DNA of 30,995 bases. It comes from Bacteroidota bacterium. GTDB lineage: Bacteria; Bacteroidota; Bacteroidia; Cytophagales; Cyclobacteriaceae. Under the pieces are notes generated by a model. The model saw only the letters and a list, made by a program, of their open reading frames with translations, did no database searches and had not been told where the DNA came from. This document shows positions 16,882 to 25,448 of the stretch, piece after piece. How positions within the stretch are numbered: position 1 is the stretch's first letter; every line of letters begins with the position of its first letter. The stretch lies in the NCBI GenBank assembly GCA_023417065.1, contig JAEZGH010000038.1:1-30995 (forward strand). The letters run 5' to 3'. Made by a program: the position numbers and the translations under genes.

Positions 16882-17283
16882 ATGTCAAAAAAGAAGTTGT
16901 TCACCGCTGACTATGAGATCCACGCTTCCATAAAGATGCTGTATCCCTATATTCAGACAGCAGGGGGGCTGGCAGAATGGTTTGCCGACGACGTGCGGAT
17001 CAATAATATTAAGAAGACATTCAAATTTATCTGGGACCATGAGGAGCGCGAAGCCCACCTCGCCGCCCACAGAACCAATCACTTCGTCCGCTTTGAATTC
17101 CTTCCTGAGTCGCCTGAAGATGAAAACGACCCTGCTTACTTCGAACTCCGTCTCGAATTCAACGAACTCACACAGTCCGTTTACCTGAAAGTGGTGGATT
17201 ACACCGATTTTGATGACCTGCACGAACTCCAGGACCTCTGGGGCGGCCTGGTCGACAGACTTCGCAAGACCGTTGGGGGATAA
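16882..17283 (+). CDS. START-like domain protein
   Basis: This 133-residue soluble protein resembles the START-like/AHSA1-type small helix-grip fold family common in Bacteroidota. It opens with FTADYEIHASIKMLYPYIQTAGGLAEWFADDVR, followed by alternating beta strands and a C-terminal helix (LQDLWGGLVDRLRKTVGG). That is the usual order: first strand, two short helices, curved sheet, long helix. Members bind hydrophobic ligands or act as chaperone partners, but no ligand can be named here. The next gene, an LptF/LptG-type permease, begins 83 bases downstream on the same strand, with a possible promoter in between. Confidence 0.8.
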   Translation: MSKKKLFTADYEIHASIKMLYPYIQTAGGLAEWFADDVRINNIKKTFKFIWDHEEREAHLAAHRTNHFVRFEFLPESPEDENDPAYFELRLEFNELTQSVYLKVVDYTDFDDLHELQDLWGGLVDRLRKTVGG

Positions 17284-17341
17284 ACAACTCCTCCCGCTAA
17301 ACTTTTTCCCTATTTTCGTCCTTATTCCTTCACGTTGGCTT

Positions 17342-17349
17342 TATTTTTG
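17342..17349 (+). promoter_or_regulatory. Possible -7 element before the LptF/LptG-family gene
   Basis: TATTTTTG matches the TAnnTTTG consensus and lies 17 bases before the ATG at 17367. The corresponding -33 region has only a T-rich stretch (TTTTCG near 17313-17318), so the call is weak. Confidence 0.3.
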
Positions 17350-17366
17350 AGATTTTTGCGCCGCTC

Positions 17367-19199
17367 ATGAAGAAAATTGATAAACTGGTATTGGGCGCCT
17401 TCCTCGGGCCATTTGTAATGACCTTCCTCGTTGTGGTCTTCATCCTGCTTACGCAGCACATGCTGAAGTACTTCGACGACATCATCGGCAAAGGCCTCGG
17501 CGCCGAAGTTATCAGCCAGTTACTCTTTTACTTCGGAATCTTCATGACACCCGTCGCGCTCCCTCTGGCGGTTCTGCTGTCTTCGTTGATTGCTTTTGGA
17601 AACCTCGGTGAACACTTCGAACTAACGGCCATTAAGAGCGCAGGCATCTCACTGGTCCGGGCACTCAGACCAATCTTCTTCTTTGTATTGCTCCTTACCG
17701 GTATTGCCTTCTACGCCAATAACAACCTTGTTCCCAAAGCAGCCCTCGAAGCCTACAGCCTCCTTTACGATATCAAACAGAAGAAACCAGCTCTCGACCT
17801 GCGGGAGGGAAGCTTCTATAACGGGATTAACGACATCAGCATTAAGGTGAACAAGAAATTTCCGGATGGAATCACCATCCAGGATGTCGTTGTGTACGAT
17901 CACCGTAAGGCTGATGGAAATAAGGAGGTTACTGTGGCCGACTCCGGCCGCATGTATACGATCCTGAATGAGCGTTATCTCAAGTTCGAACTCTTTGACG
18001 GTTATCGCTATTCGGAAGGCGGCTCATCAGACCGCGACCTCGCCGGAAAGGGCAAGATGAGCGCTGAATCGATGACGCGCACAAAGTTCTCCAAAAGCCA
18101 GGTGGTGTTTGATCTCTCGTCTTTCCAGTTTGAGCGCACCGACAAAAAATGGTTTGAAGGCAACCGCATCATGCGGAACGTCGACCAGCTCAGCGACGAC
18201 CTGGATTCACTGCGCGGCGAAATTCTTACTCAGCAAACAAACTACTACGGTTATCATCCGTCGTACTTTAACCTTTACGCCAAGAACAAGGTTATTGCGC
18301 CGATGCCCGAAGAGTTGAAAAGGCACAGGCAGCTGAAGGACTCATTGGCGGCCGTTAAATACAGTTCGAATTACACGTCGACATCGGAGTCGGTAGCGCG
18401 CGAGCAGGATAGTATCCGGCAGGTGAACGACCAGAAGGCACTCGCTGAAAGGCAAAAAGCCGATTCTCTGGCGGCGCTGTCGCCCTCTACAGTAGCGCAA
18501 AATACTCCTGCAGATGCGGCTGGGAATACGGCGTTAAAATCGGCACCTGGGCCAAAATCTCTGCCGACTGTCAAGAAGCCAAAGGCGGTGAAACCGGCAA
18601 AGAAGACAATCCCCACTAAAGACGTTAAACCAACTGCCCGGAGAACAGTGCCACCGAAGCCTGTGCTCACGGATAGCATGATTACGGTCAAGATCGACAG
18701 CCTTTTTGCGGCGCCGCCCAGCAAGCTGAACGTGCAGAGCGCCGCCAACAATGCCCGGCACATCAAACAGAATATCCTCAATACGAACGCCGCGACAGAG
18801 AATTATGAAAATGAGATGATCATTTTCGAGATCCAGTGGCATAAGATCCTGGCCAGCTCCCTGGCCTGTGTGGCTATGTTCCTGATTGGTGCGCCCCTTG
18901 GGGCAATCATTAAGAAAGGCGGGTTGGGGATGCCGTTCCTGGTAAGTATCATATTCTTTATCGTCTATTATGTGATCACAATGCAGGGGGAGAAGCTGGC
19001 GAAACAGGGCACGGTAAGCCCGGCGGTGGGCGTCTGGATGGCTGACGCAATATTATTTGTGATCGGCTTGATCTTCCTGCGCCAGGCACGGGCCGACGCG
19101 CGGCTGTTTGAAGCGGACTTTTACAACGTGGTGATCGACAAGATTGGGCGCTGGCTGAAGTCACGCACCCGACAGGCCCCCGTGAGCCAGGCAGGTTAA
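17367..19199 (+). CDS. LptF/LptG (YjgP/YjgQ) family permease with a long internal insertion
   Basis: This 610-residue inner-membrane protein belongs to the permease family that, with LptB and LptC, moves lipopolysaccharide from the inner membrane toward the outer membrane. Three N-terminal membrane helices (about 9-30, 50-75, 100-120) are followed by a large periplasmic region and three C-terminal helices (about 490-576). The family's VLPLA-like stretch appears as VALPLAVLLSSLIAFG near residues 60-76. Usual family members are about 360-400 residues. The excess lies between about 325 and 480, a Lys/Pro/Ala/Ser-rich low-complexity segment (PKAVKPAKKTIPTKDVKPTA) preceded by a charged helical part. 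LptF and LptG cannot be told apart by eye. The stop is followed by the rpsO promoter. Confidence 0.88.
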   Translation: MKKIDKLVLGAFLGPFVMTFLVVVFILLTQHMLKYFDDIIGKGLGAEVISQLLFYFGIFMTPVALPLAVLLSSLIAFGNLGEHFELTAIKSAGISLVRALRPIFFFVLLLTGIAFYANNNLVPKAALEAYSLLYDIKQKKPALDLREGSFYNGINDISIKVNKKFPDGITIQDVVVYDHRKADGNKEVTVADSGRMYTILNERYLKFELFDGYRYSEGGSSDRDLAGKGKMSAESMTRTKFSKSQVVFDLSSFQFERTDKKWFEGNRIMRNVDQLSDDLDSLRGEILTQQTNYYGYHPSYFNLYAKNKVIAPMPEELKRHRQLKDSLAAVKYSSNYTSTSESVAREQDSIRQVNDQKALAERQKADSLAALSPSTVAQNTPADAAGNTALKSAPGPKSLPTVKKPKAVKPAKKTIPTKDVKPTARRTVPPKPVLTDSMITVKIDSLFAAPPSKLNVQSAANNARHIKQNILNTNAATENYENEMIIFEIQWHKILASSLACVAMFLIGAPLGAIIKKGGLGMPFLVSIIFFIVYYVITMQGEKLAKQGTVSPAVGVWMADAILFVIGLIFLRQARADARLFEADFYNVVIDKIGRWLKSRTRQAPVSQAG

Positions 19200-19218
19200 A
19201 TGATAAATCACGTGCAGA

Positions 19219-19251
19219 TTTGGTTTTTTCGTCGAAATCGCGTTACCTTTG
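19219..19251 (+). promoter_or_regulatory. Bacteroidota-type promoter for rpsO
   Basis: TTTG at 19219-19222 and TACCTTTG at 19244-19251, separated by 21 bases, match the -33 and -7 consensus. The rpsO ATG follows at 19284, giving a leader of roughly 25 bases. Confidence 0.7.
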
Positions 19252-19283
19252 CCCCCTAAAATAAGGATAATATACTTTTAGAG

Positions 19284-19559
19284 ATGTATCTAAACACAGA
19301 AATCAAGCAAGGGCTGTTCGAAAAGCACGGCTTTCAGAAGAAGAAAACAGAAACAGGTTCGCCTGAATCACAGATCGCCCTGTTCACTTATCGCATCAAC
19401 CACCTTACACAGCATCTGAAATCAAATAAAAAAGATTTCTCAACTCAGAAAGGCTTGATGAAACTCGTAGGTAAGCGCAAGAAAATGCTGAACTACCTGC
19501 AGCAAATAGACATCGCCAGATACCGGGCAGTTCTTGCCGATCTGGACCTGAGAAAATAA
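19284..19559 (+). CDS. rpsO: 30S ribosomal protein S15
   Basis: This 91-residue protein binds 16S rRNA early in assembly of the small ribosomal subunit. It shows the family core TGSPESQIALFTYRINHLTQHL at about 27-48 and the C-terminal KGLMKLVGKRKKMLNYLQ...YRAVLADLDLRK, with the usual length of about 89-91. It has its own promoter upstream and a strong terminator downstream, followed by pnp. That rpsO-pnp order is shared with many bacteria. Confidence 0.97.
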   Translation: MYLNTEIKQGLFEKHGFQKKKTETGSPESQIALFTYRINHLTQHLKSNKKDFSTQKGLMKLVGKRKKMLNYLQQIDIARYRAVLADLDLRK

Positions 19560-19578
19560 GAATAAGCAAATTTCCCCC

Positions 19579-19606
19579 AGGGAACCTGCAGCAAGGTTCC
19601 CTTTTT
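19579..19606 (+). terminator. Intrinsic terminator after rpsO
   Basis: The arms GGGAACC (19580-19586) and GGTTCCC (19595-19601) form a seven-base-pair GC-rich stem with an eight-base loop, directly followed by TTTTT. The hairpin begins 20 bases after the rpsO stop. Confidence 0.8.
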
Positions 19607-19620
19607 GCATTTTAAACAAA

Positions 19621-19708
19621 TGGTAAAGCATCGGGAATGTTTTTACCAGAAATTTCATTCCATATCCGGAGTGTCGGGCACTACGCCCTGCGTTCCGGTC
19701 CGACATTC
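19621..19708 (+). promoter_or_regulatory. Structured leader upstream of pnp
   Basis: Two hairpins precede the pnp start at 19722. TGGTAAA (19621-19627) pairs with TTTACCA (19642-19648). GAGTGTCGG (19669-19677) pairs with CCGACATTC (19700-19708) with one G-U. In enterobacteria the pnp leader is a double-stranded target of RNase III and PNPase autocontrol. A similar role here is only an inference. Confidence 0.4.
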
Positions 19709-19721
19709 TAAAAATTAACTC

Positions 19722-21869
19722 ATGAAACCCACTGTTATTTCTAAAACCTGTAAGCTGCCCGATGGCCGTGAAATTACAATTGAAACAGGTAAACTGGCGC
19801 GCCAGGCAGACGGCGCCGTCGTGCTGAAGATGGGAAAGACCATGCTTCTGGCAACCGTGGTATCCTCGCAGGATGCCAAAGAAGGTGCTGACTTCCTGCC
19901 GCTTTCTGTAGACTACCAGGAAAAATTCGCGTCCACCGGTAAAGTTCCCGGAGGATTCCTCAAACGCGAAAGCAAACTCTCTGACTACGAAGTTCTCATT
20001 AGCCGCCTTGTGGACCGCGCGATCCGACCGCTGTTCCCGGACGACTATCATGCCGATACTCAAGTAATGATCTATCTGATCTCCGGTGACCAGGAAGCAC
20101 TGCCCGATTCACTCGCCGCATTTGCTGCTTCTGCCGCACTTTCAGTATCAGATATCCCTTTCAATGGCCCGATCTCCGAAGTTCGCGTAGCCCGCATCGA
20201 CGGCCAGTTCGTCATCAACCCCCCGATGGAAGCAAAACAACGTGCTGATATCGACCTGATCGTAGCTGCTTCCCTCGATAACATCCTCATGGTGGAAGGC
20301 GAGATGAAGGAGGTTAGCGAAGAAGATATGATCGAAGCCCTCCGCGTAGCTCACGAAGCCATCAAGGTTCAGTGCCAGGTTCAGATCGAACTGACGCAGG
20401 AAACCGGCAAAACTGCGAAGCGTACCTATAGCCACGAAGACAACGACGAGGCTCTGCGCGAAGAACTTTGGACCAAATTCTACGATCGCCTGTATTCGAT
20501 CGCACGCCAACTCAATGCAAACAAGAAGGAGCGTTCACAGGCATTTGCCCAACCTCTTGAAGAATACCTCGAAGCACTTCCGGAAGATACCACGATCAAC
20601 AAAGACCTTGTTAAACGTTACTACAAAGAAATTCTGAAGAAGGCCGCACGTGATCTTGCCCTTAATGAAGGACTTCGTCTGGATGGACGTAAGACCACGG
20701 AAATCAGACCGATATGGAGTGAAGTTGATTACCTGCCGTCTACCCACGGATCAGCGATCTTCACCCGGGGTGAAACGCAGTCATTGACTACTGTAACGCT
20801 GGGTACCAAACTCGACGAGCAGATGATCGACGGAGCGATGATCTCTGGTTACAACAAGTTTATCCTGCATTACAACTTCCCTGGCTTTTCTACAGGCGAG
20901 GTGAAACCTAACCGTGGCCCTGGTCGCCGCGAAGTAGGGCACGGTAACCTGGCGTTCAGAGCCCTCAAGCAGGTGCTTCCGCCGGACGAAAAGAACCCGT
21001 ATACAATTCGCGTTGTTTCCGATATCCTTGAGTCCAACGGATCGTCATCTATGGCAACGGTGTGCGCAGGATCCCTCGCGCTGATGGATGCCGGTGTGCC
21101 CGTAACAGGCCCCGTGTCCGGTATCGCCATGGGTATGATTTCCGACGCCAAAACAGGCAAATACGCAATCCTTTCTGATATCCTTGGCGACGAAGATCAC
21201 CTGGGAGATATGGACTTTAAGGTGACAGGTACCGATAAAGGTATCACTGCCTGCCAGATGGACCTCAAGGTAGAAGGTCTGACGTTCGACGTGTTACGTG
21301 AAGCATTACTTCAGGCAAAAGAAGGTCGTCTGCACATCCTCAATGAGATGAAGAAGACCCTCGCTGCGCCGAATCCGGATCTGAAACCGCATGCACCACG
21401 TGCTGAAACCGTCATCATCGAAAAAGAAATGATTGGCGCGGTTATTGGCCCTGGTGGTAAAGTGGTTCAGGATATTCAAAATACGACTGGCGCTACCGTG
21501 GTGATCGAAGAAGTTGGCAACAAAGGTGTCGTCAATGTATTCGCGAACAGCAAGGAGGTAATGGACAAAGCCCTCCGACGCATCAAGAATATCGTCGCCG
21601 TCCCGGAAGTAGGTGAGGTGTACGAAGGCAAAGTGAAGTCAATCATGCCGTTTGGCGCTTTCGTTGAGTTCATGCCTGGTAAAGATGGTTTGCTGCACAT
21701 CTCCGAAATCAAGTGGGAACGCCTCGAAACTATGGAAGGCGTGCTCGAAGTAGGTGAAGAAATCAAAGTTAAGCTGGTTGAAATAGACAAGAAGACTGGT
21801 AAATTCCGTCTCTCCAGAAAAGTGCTGATACCAAGACCTCCGAAAAAGGAAACTACTCCCTCGGAATAA
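19722..21869 (+). CDS. pnp: Polyribonucleotide nucleotidyltransferase (PNPase)
   Basis: This 715-residue phosphorolytic 3'-to-5' exoribonuclease degrades RNA as a trimer, alone or in a degradosome. Its order of domains is standard: a first RNase PH domain (about 10-145), a helical linker, a second, catalytic RNase PH domain (about 320-540, with FPGFSTGEVKP and GRREVGHG), a KH domain near 560-620 (IGAVIGPGGKVVQDIQ) and an S1 domain near 625-700 (GKVKSIMPFGAFVEF...GLLHISEI). The start at 19722 gives the expected N-terminus. It follows rpsO with a terminator and a structured leader between them. Confidence 0.97.
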   Translation: MKPTVISKTCKLPDGREITIETGKLARQADGAVVLKMGKTMLLATVVSSQDAKEGADFLPLSVDYQEKFASTGKVPGGFLKRESKLSDYEVLISRLVDRAIRPLFPDDYHADTQVMIYLISGDQEALPDSLAAFAASAALSVSDIPFNGPISEVRVARIDGQFVINPPMEAKQRADIDLIVAASLDNILMVEGEMKEVSEEDMIEALRVAHEAIKVQCQVQIELTQETGKTAKRTYSHEDNDEALREELWTKFYDRLYSIARQLNANKKERSQAFAQPLEEYLEALPEDTTINKDLVKRYYKEILKKAARDLALNEGLRLDGRKTTEIRPIWSEVDYLPSTHGSAIFTRGETQSLTTVTLGTKLDEQMIDGAMISGYNKFILHYNFPGFSTGEVKPNRGPGRREVGHGNLAFRALKQVLPPDEKNPYTIRVVSDILESNGSSSMATVCAGSLALMDAGVPVTGPVSGIAMGMISDAKTGKYAILSDILGDEDHLGDMDFKVTGTDKGITACQMDLKVEGLTFDVLREALLQAKEGRLHILNEMKKTLAAPNPDLKPHAPRAETVIIEKEMIGAVIGPGGKVVQDIQNTTGATVVIEEVGNKGVVNVFANSKEVMDKALRRIKNIVAVPEVGEVYEGKVKSIMPFGAFVEFMPGKDGLLHISEIKWERLETMEGVLEVGEEIKVKLVEIDKKTGKFRLSRKVLIPRPPKKETTPSE

Positions 21870-21884
21870 ACGTTATCGCACCCA

Positions 21885-21915
21885 TTGACAGGAACTTACT
21901 ATAAACACTATATTG
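21885..21915 (+). promoter_or_regulatory. Possible promoter for the primary sigma factor gene
   Basis: TTG at 21885-21887 lies 21 bases before TATATTG (21909-21915), a partial match to TAnnTTTG. The gene start follows at 21942. The -7 element lacks one T, so confidence is modest. Confidence 0.35.
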
Positions 21916-21941
21916 TTACACAATCGAAGGGATAAAAACGA

Positions 21942-22805
21942 ATGAGACAGCTAAAGATCAGCAAACAGATTACCAACCGGGAAAGCCAGTCACTGGATAA
22001 ATATCTTCAGGAAATTGGTAAGGTTGACTTGCTCACGCCGGATGAAGAAGTGGAGTTGGCAAAGCGTATCAAGGAAGGTGATCAGATTGCGCTGGAGAAA
22101 CTTACGAAAGCTAACCTGCGTTTCGTGGTTTCGGTTGCTAAACAGTATCAGAATCAGGGTTTGTCCCTGGGCGATTTGATCAATGAAGGTAATCTGGGGC
22201 TGATAAAAGCGGCACAACGCTTCGATGAAACCCGTGGTTTTAAGTTCATTTCTTATGCCGTATGGTGGATTCGTCAGTCCATCCTCCAGGCGCTCGCGGA
22301 ACAGTCACGTATCGTGCGCCTGCCGTTGAACCGCGTTGGATCGCTGAACAAGATTTCCAAGACATTTTCAGAACTCGAACAAAAGTACGAACGCGAGCCC
22401 TCGCCTGAGGAACTTGCCGAAGTGCTGGATGTTACTACGGCCGAAGTCGTGGATACCATGAAGATATCGGGTCGTCACGTGTCGATGGATGCACCGTTCG
22501 TTCAGGGTGAAGAAAACAGCCTGCTTGATGTGCTCGAAAACGACAGCGAAGAGACACCTGACTCAGGGTTGATGAACGACTCACTGCGCCGCGAAGTGCA
22601 ACGCGCCCTCTCGACACTCACGCAACGTGAAGCTGACGTGATTACACTTTACTTCGGTCTCAACGGCGAACATTCTATGACGCTGGAGGAAATCGGAGAG
22701 AAGTTCAATCTCACCCGCGAACGCGTTCGTCAGATCAAAGAAAAGGCGATCAGACGTTTACGTCACACATCGAGAAGCAAAGCTTTAAAGCCTTATCTCG
22801 GCTGA
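21942..22805 (+). CDS. rpoD: Primary RNA polymerase sigma factor (RpoD/SigA type)
   Basis: This 287-residue housekeeping sigma factor directs RNA polymerase to promoters. It is short, as in other Bacteroidota, and lacks the region 1.1 extension and the large non-conserved insert of E. coli RpoD. Region 1.2 is at about 14-45, and region 2 at about 55-122 includes the -10 reading stretch FKFISYAVWWIRQSI. Region 3 follows (RLPLNRVGSLNKISKTF), and the region 4 helix-turn-helix lies near 245-275 (TLEEIGEKFNLTRERVRQIKEKA). It has its own terminator. The TAnnTTTG promoters seen elsewhere in the window are the kind this factor is expected to read. Confidence 0.95.
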   Translation: MRQLKISKQITNRESQSLDKYLQEIGKVDLLTPDEEVELAKRIKEGDQIALEKLTKANLRFVVSVAKQYQNQGLSLGDLINEGNLGLIKAAQRFDETRGFKFISYAVWWIRQSILQALAEQSRIVRLPLNRVGSLNKISKTFSELEQKYEREPSPEELAEVLDVTTAEVVDTMKISGRHVSMDAPFVQGEENSLLDVLENDSEETPDSGLMNDSLRREVQRALSTLTQREADVITLYFGLNGEHSMTLEEIGEKFNLTRERVRQIKEKAIRRLRHTSRSKALKPYLG

Positions 22806-22828
22806 TCAATATTCACTGAAATTTATTC

Positions 22829-22863
22829 AAAGGGTTCTGAATTATCGGAACCCTTTATTTTGT
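22829..22863 (+). terminator. Intrinsic terminator after the sigma factor gene
   Basis: AAAGGGTTC (22829-22837) pairs with GAACCCTTT (22848-22856), a nine-base-pair stem with a ten-base loop, followed by ATTTTGTT. It lies 23 bases after the stop codon. Confidence 0.8.
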
Positions 22864-22893
22864 TATTTCAAGCAAACAACACCTTTTTAGAAC

Positions 22894-23838
22894 ATGGCAA
22901 AAGAAGTGAAAGTCCTCATCATCGGTTCAGGTCCTGCCGGTTATACCGCGGCTATCTATGCAGCCCGCGCCGGCCTCAAACCTGTGCTATATACAGGCGG
23001 CCAACCCGGAGGACAGTTAACGACTACAAATGATGTTGAGAACTTTCCCGGCTACCCGGAAGGCATAAATGGCCCCCAGATGATGATCGACCTCCAGAAG
23101 CAGGCAGAACGCTTTGGAACGGAAATCCATTACGGCCTGGTGACCTCGGTCGACTTCTCTGGATACCCGCACAAAGTGGTCGTGGATGAGAAGGAAGAGG
23201 TGATCGCAGAAACCGTCATCATCGCCACTGGGGCTTCCGCCAAGTACCTCGGCCTGCCCTCTGAAGAGCGCTACTACAATAAGGGGGTGTCTGCCTGCGC
23301 AGTTTGCGACGGCTACTTCTACCGCGGCAAGGAGGTGGCTGTAGTCGGAGCAGGAGACTCGGCAGCTGAGGAAGCGACCTATTTATCGCATTTGTGTACT
23401 AAGGTTCACCTTATCGTGCGCCGTGATGAGATGCGCGCCTCCAAAATTATGCAGAACCGCGTACTCAATGCTCCCAACATCGAGATCCACTGGAACACCG
23501 AAACCGAGGAAATCCTGGGTGACGACAATGGCGTCAACGCGGTACGTGTAGTGAACAACAAGACCGGCGAAAAGAAGGAGATCCCCGTTCAGGGTTTCTT
23601 CCTCGCAATTGGCCACAAGCCCAATACCGACATCTTCAAGCCTTACCTTGAGATGGACGAAGTCGGATACATTAAGGTGCAACCCGGTTCCACCAGAACG
23701 AATGTCGAGGGCGTGTTTGCCGTAGGCGACGCCGCCGATAAAGTGTATCGCCAGGCTATCACTGCCGCAGGCACAGGATGTATGGGAGCCCTTGATGCGG
23801 AACGTTTCCTCGCCGCGAAGGAAATGGAAACGGTTTGA
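22894..23838 (+). CDS. trxB: Thioredoxin reductase
   Basis: This 314-residue FAD enzyme uses NADPH to reduce thioredoxin. The FAD fold is marked by IIGSGPAGYTAA near residues 9-20, the redox disulfide by Cys135-Ala-Val-Cys138 within ACAVCDGYF, and the NADPH fold by VVGAGDSAAEEA near 150-161. A C-terminal FAD motif VFAVGDAAD is near 274-282. The length is typical of the low-molecular-weight class. It stands between the sigma factor gene and bshB1, both on the same strand. The nearby bacillithiol-type gene suggests a loose thiol-redox grouping. Confidence 0.95.
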   Translation: MAKEVKVLIIGSGPAGYTAAIYAARAGLKPVLYTGGQPGGQLTTTNDVENFPGYPEGINGPQMMIDLQKQAERFGTEIHYGLVTSVDFSGYPHKVVVDEKEEVIAETVIIATGASAKYLGLPSEERYYNKGVSACAVCDGYFYRGKEVAVVGAGDSAAEEATYLSHLCTKVHLIVRRDEMRASKIMQNRVLNAPNIEIHWNTETEEILGDDNGVNAVRVVNNKTGEKKEIPVQGFFLAIGHKPNTDIFKPYLEMDEVGYIKVQPGSTRTNVEGVFAVGDAADKVYRQAITAAGTGCMGALDAERFLAAKEMETV

Positions 23839-23865
23839 TCAGCCTTTCAATTGAACTCATCCCTC

Positions 23866-23897
23866 TTCAGGGAACTGCAAACCCGCGGTTCCCTGAA
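23866..23897 (+). terminator. Possible terminator hairpin after trxB
   Basis: TTCAGGGAAC (23866-23875) pairs perfectly with GTTCCCTGAA (23888-23897) around a twelve-base loop, 28 bases after the trxB stop. There is no T-run after it on the plus strand, so it may end transcription poorly or act as an RNA 3'-end stabiliser. Confidence 0.45.
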
Positions 23898-23977
23898 AAA
23901 TACCCCTATCTAGCCGTTACAACTTGTAGTTCATTCTCGTAGATTGCACTTCTGTCTTCACTTTACATTGTGTTTTC

Positions 23978-24697
23978 ATGAAACTTGACATTCTCGTAAT
24001 GGCGGCTCACCCTGATGACGCCGAATTAGGTTGCGCGGGGACGATCGCACGTCATGTCGCAGAAGGTTATAAGGTGGGTGTTGTCGACTTTACTCAGGGT
24101 GAACTGGGTACAAGGGGAACAGCCCAAACCCGGGCTGCAGAAGCCGCGGAAGCGGCCCGTATCCAGGGGCTTGCCGTCAGGGAAAACCTGGGATTCCGCG
24201 ACGGTTTTTTCCGCAACGACGAGGAACATCAGCTCCGTGTCATCCAGGCAATTCGGAAATACCGCCCCGCGATTGTGCTGGCCAATGCTGTCTACGACCG
24301 CCACACCGATCATGGCAAGGGCGCAAGCCTGGCCAGTGACGCATGCTTCCTTTCAGGACTGGTCAAGATTGAAACGAAAGATGAGAATGGCAACCCGCAA
24401 CAGCCGTGGAGGCCCTCCGCAGTATACCACTACATTCAGAGTATCTTTGTGAAGCCCGATTTCATCGTTGACATCTCCGATTACTGGCATGTCAAAATAA
24501 ACGCCATCCGTGCGTTCAAAACCCAGTTTTACGATCCGAATTCATCAGAACCCGAGACATACATTTCCAGACCAGGTTTCATAAAAATGGTCGAATCGCG
24601 CGCCGTGGAGTTCGGTCACGCGATTGGAACGCAGTATGGTGAAGGTTTCACCGTGCGTCGCTACCCCGGCGTTAGGTCGTTGTTCGACTTGCTGTGA
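23978..24697 (+). CDS. bshB1: N-acetylglucosaminyl-malate deacetylase BshB1 (bacillithiol pathway)
   Basis: This 239-residue zinc deacetylase of the LmbE/PIG-L fold is predicted to remove the acetyl group from N-acetylglucosaminyl-malate in bacillithiol synthesis. AHPDDAE at 10-16 supplies His11 and Asp14 as metal ligands with Asp13 as likely base. The second motif DRHTDHGKG holds His112, the third ligand. TQGELGTRGT near 39-48 is typical of the BshB1 group. The C-terminal GEGFTVRR end also fits. Related LmbE enzymes with other sugar substrates are the main alternative. No bshA or bshC lies in the window. It converges on pdxH with adjoining ends. Confidence 0.85.
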   Translation: MKLDILVMAAHPDDAELGCAGTIARHVAEGYKVGVVDFTQGELGTRGTAQTRAAEAAEAARIQGLAVRENLGFRDGFFRNDEEHQLRVIQAIRKYRPAIVLANAVYDRHTDHGKGASLASDACFLSGLVKIETKDENGNPQQPWRPSAVYHYIQSIFVKPDFIVDISDYWHVKINAIRAFKTQFYDPNSSEPETYISRPGFIKMVESRAVEFGHAIGTQYGEGFTVRRYPGVRSLFDLL

Positions 24698-25339
24698 TCA
24701 GGGCGAGACGCGGTTGATCTTCCACTGATCATCAATTTTCGTAAACCGGATTCTGTCGTGCAGCCTGCTAGGACGTCCCTGCCAGAATTCAATCAGGAAG
24801 GGCTCGACCTCATAGCCGCCCCATTGTTTAGGCTTCGGCAACACTTCATGGTCTTTGAACTTCTCTTCCATTTGCCTGAAACGATCTTCCAGCAGTTTGC
24901 GATCGCTCAGCAGCGAACTTTGAGGCGACGCCCACGCGCCTATTTGCGAGAGTCGCGGGCGGCTTTGGAAGTACGCTACCGAGCGCTCCTCATCGATGCG
25001 CGAGGCTACGCCTTCAATGCGCACCTGACGCTCAAGTTCAGGCCAGAAGAATGTCAATGCACAAGCCGGGTTGGCTCCCAGCGCCTGGCCTTTGTCGCTC
25101 TGATAATTGGTGAAGAAGACAAAACGGTTGTTCTCGATTCCTTTCAACAGAATGATGCGTGAGGACGGGCGCCCATCAGCATTTACAGTCGCAACATTCA
25201 TTGCGTTCGGCTCAGGTACCTCCGCCTTAAGAGCCTCGTCAAACCATTTCTGAAATTGCTCAACCGGGTTGCTCACTACGGTGCTCACATCAAGTGAGGC
25301 TTTGGAATAATCCTTTCGGATGTCGGCTATTGTTTGCAT
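24698..25339 (-). CDS. pdxH: Pyridoxamine/pyridoxine 5'-phosphate oxidase
   Basis: This 213-residue FMN enzyme oxidises pyridoxamine or pyridoxine phosphate to pyridoxal 5'-phosphate. The N-terminus IRKDYSKASL, the FMN-binding stretch RPSSRIILLKGI, FFTNYQSDKGQAL, RIEGVASR and the C-terminal signature FLIEFWQGRPSRLHDRIRF are all family features. A longer frame opens at a TTG at 25375, but the ATG at 25339 gives the usual length and N-terminus, so I chose it. The gene ends one base from the bshB1 stop and is divergent from the YqgE-family gene. Confidence 0.94.
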   Translation of the reverse strand: MQTIADIRKDYSKASLDVSTVVSNPVEQFQKWFDEALKAEVPEPNAMNVATVNADGRPSSRIILLKGIENNRFVFFTNYQSDKGQALGANPACALTFFWPELERQVRIEGVASRIDEERSVAYFQSRPRLSQIGAWASPQSSLLSDRKLLEDRFRQMEEKFKDHEVLPKPKQWGGYEVEPFLIEFWQGRPSRLHDRIRFTKIDDQWKINRVSP

Positions 25340-25448
25340 TTGTGTGGTAAAAATGGATTCCTTCGTACTAAACAAATAATACTTGCACGGATGAAGGGTA
25401 AGTAGTTTATTCAGGTATTGAATGAGTTGAAAACCTTATACAACCTGA

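Noticed and set aside
19440..20063. 207-codon minus-strand open frame across rpsO and pnp
   Set aside because: It overlaps two certain genes, the rpsO terminator and the pnp leader.
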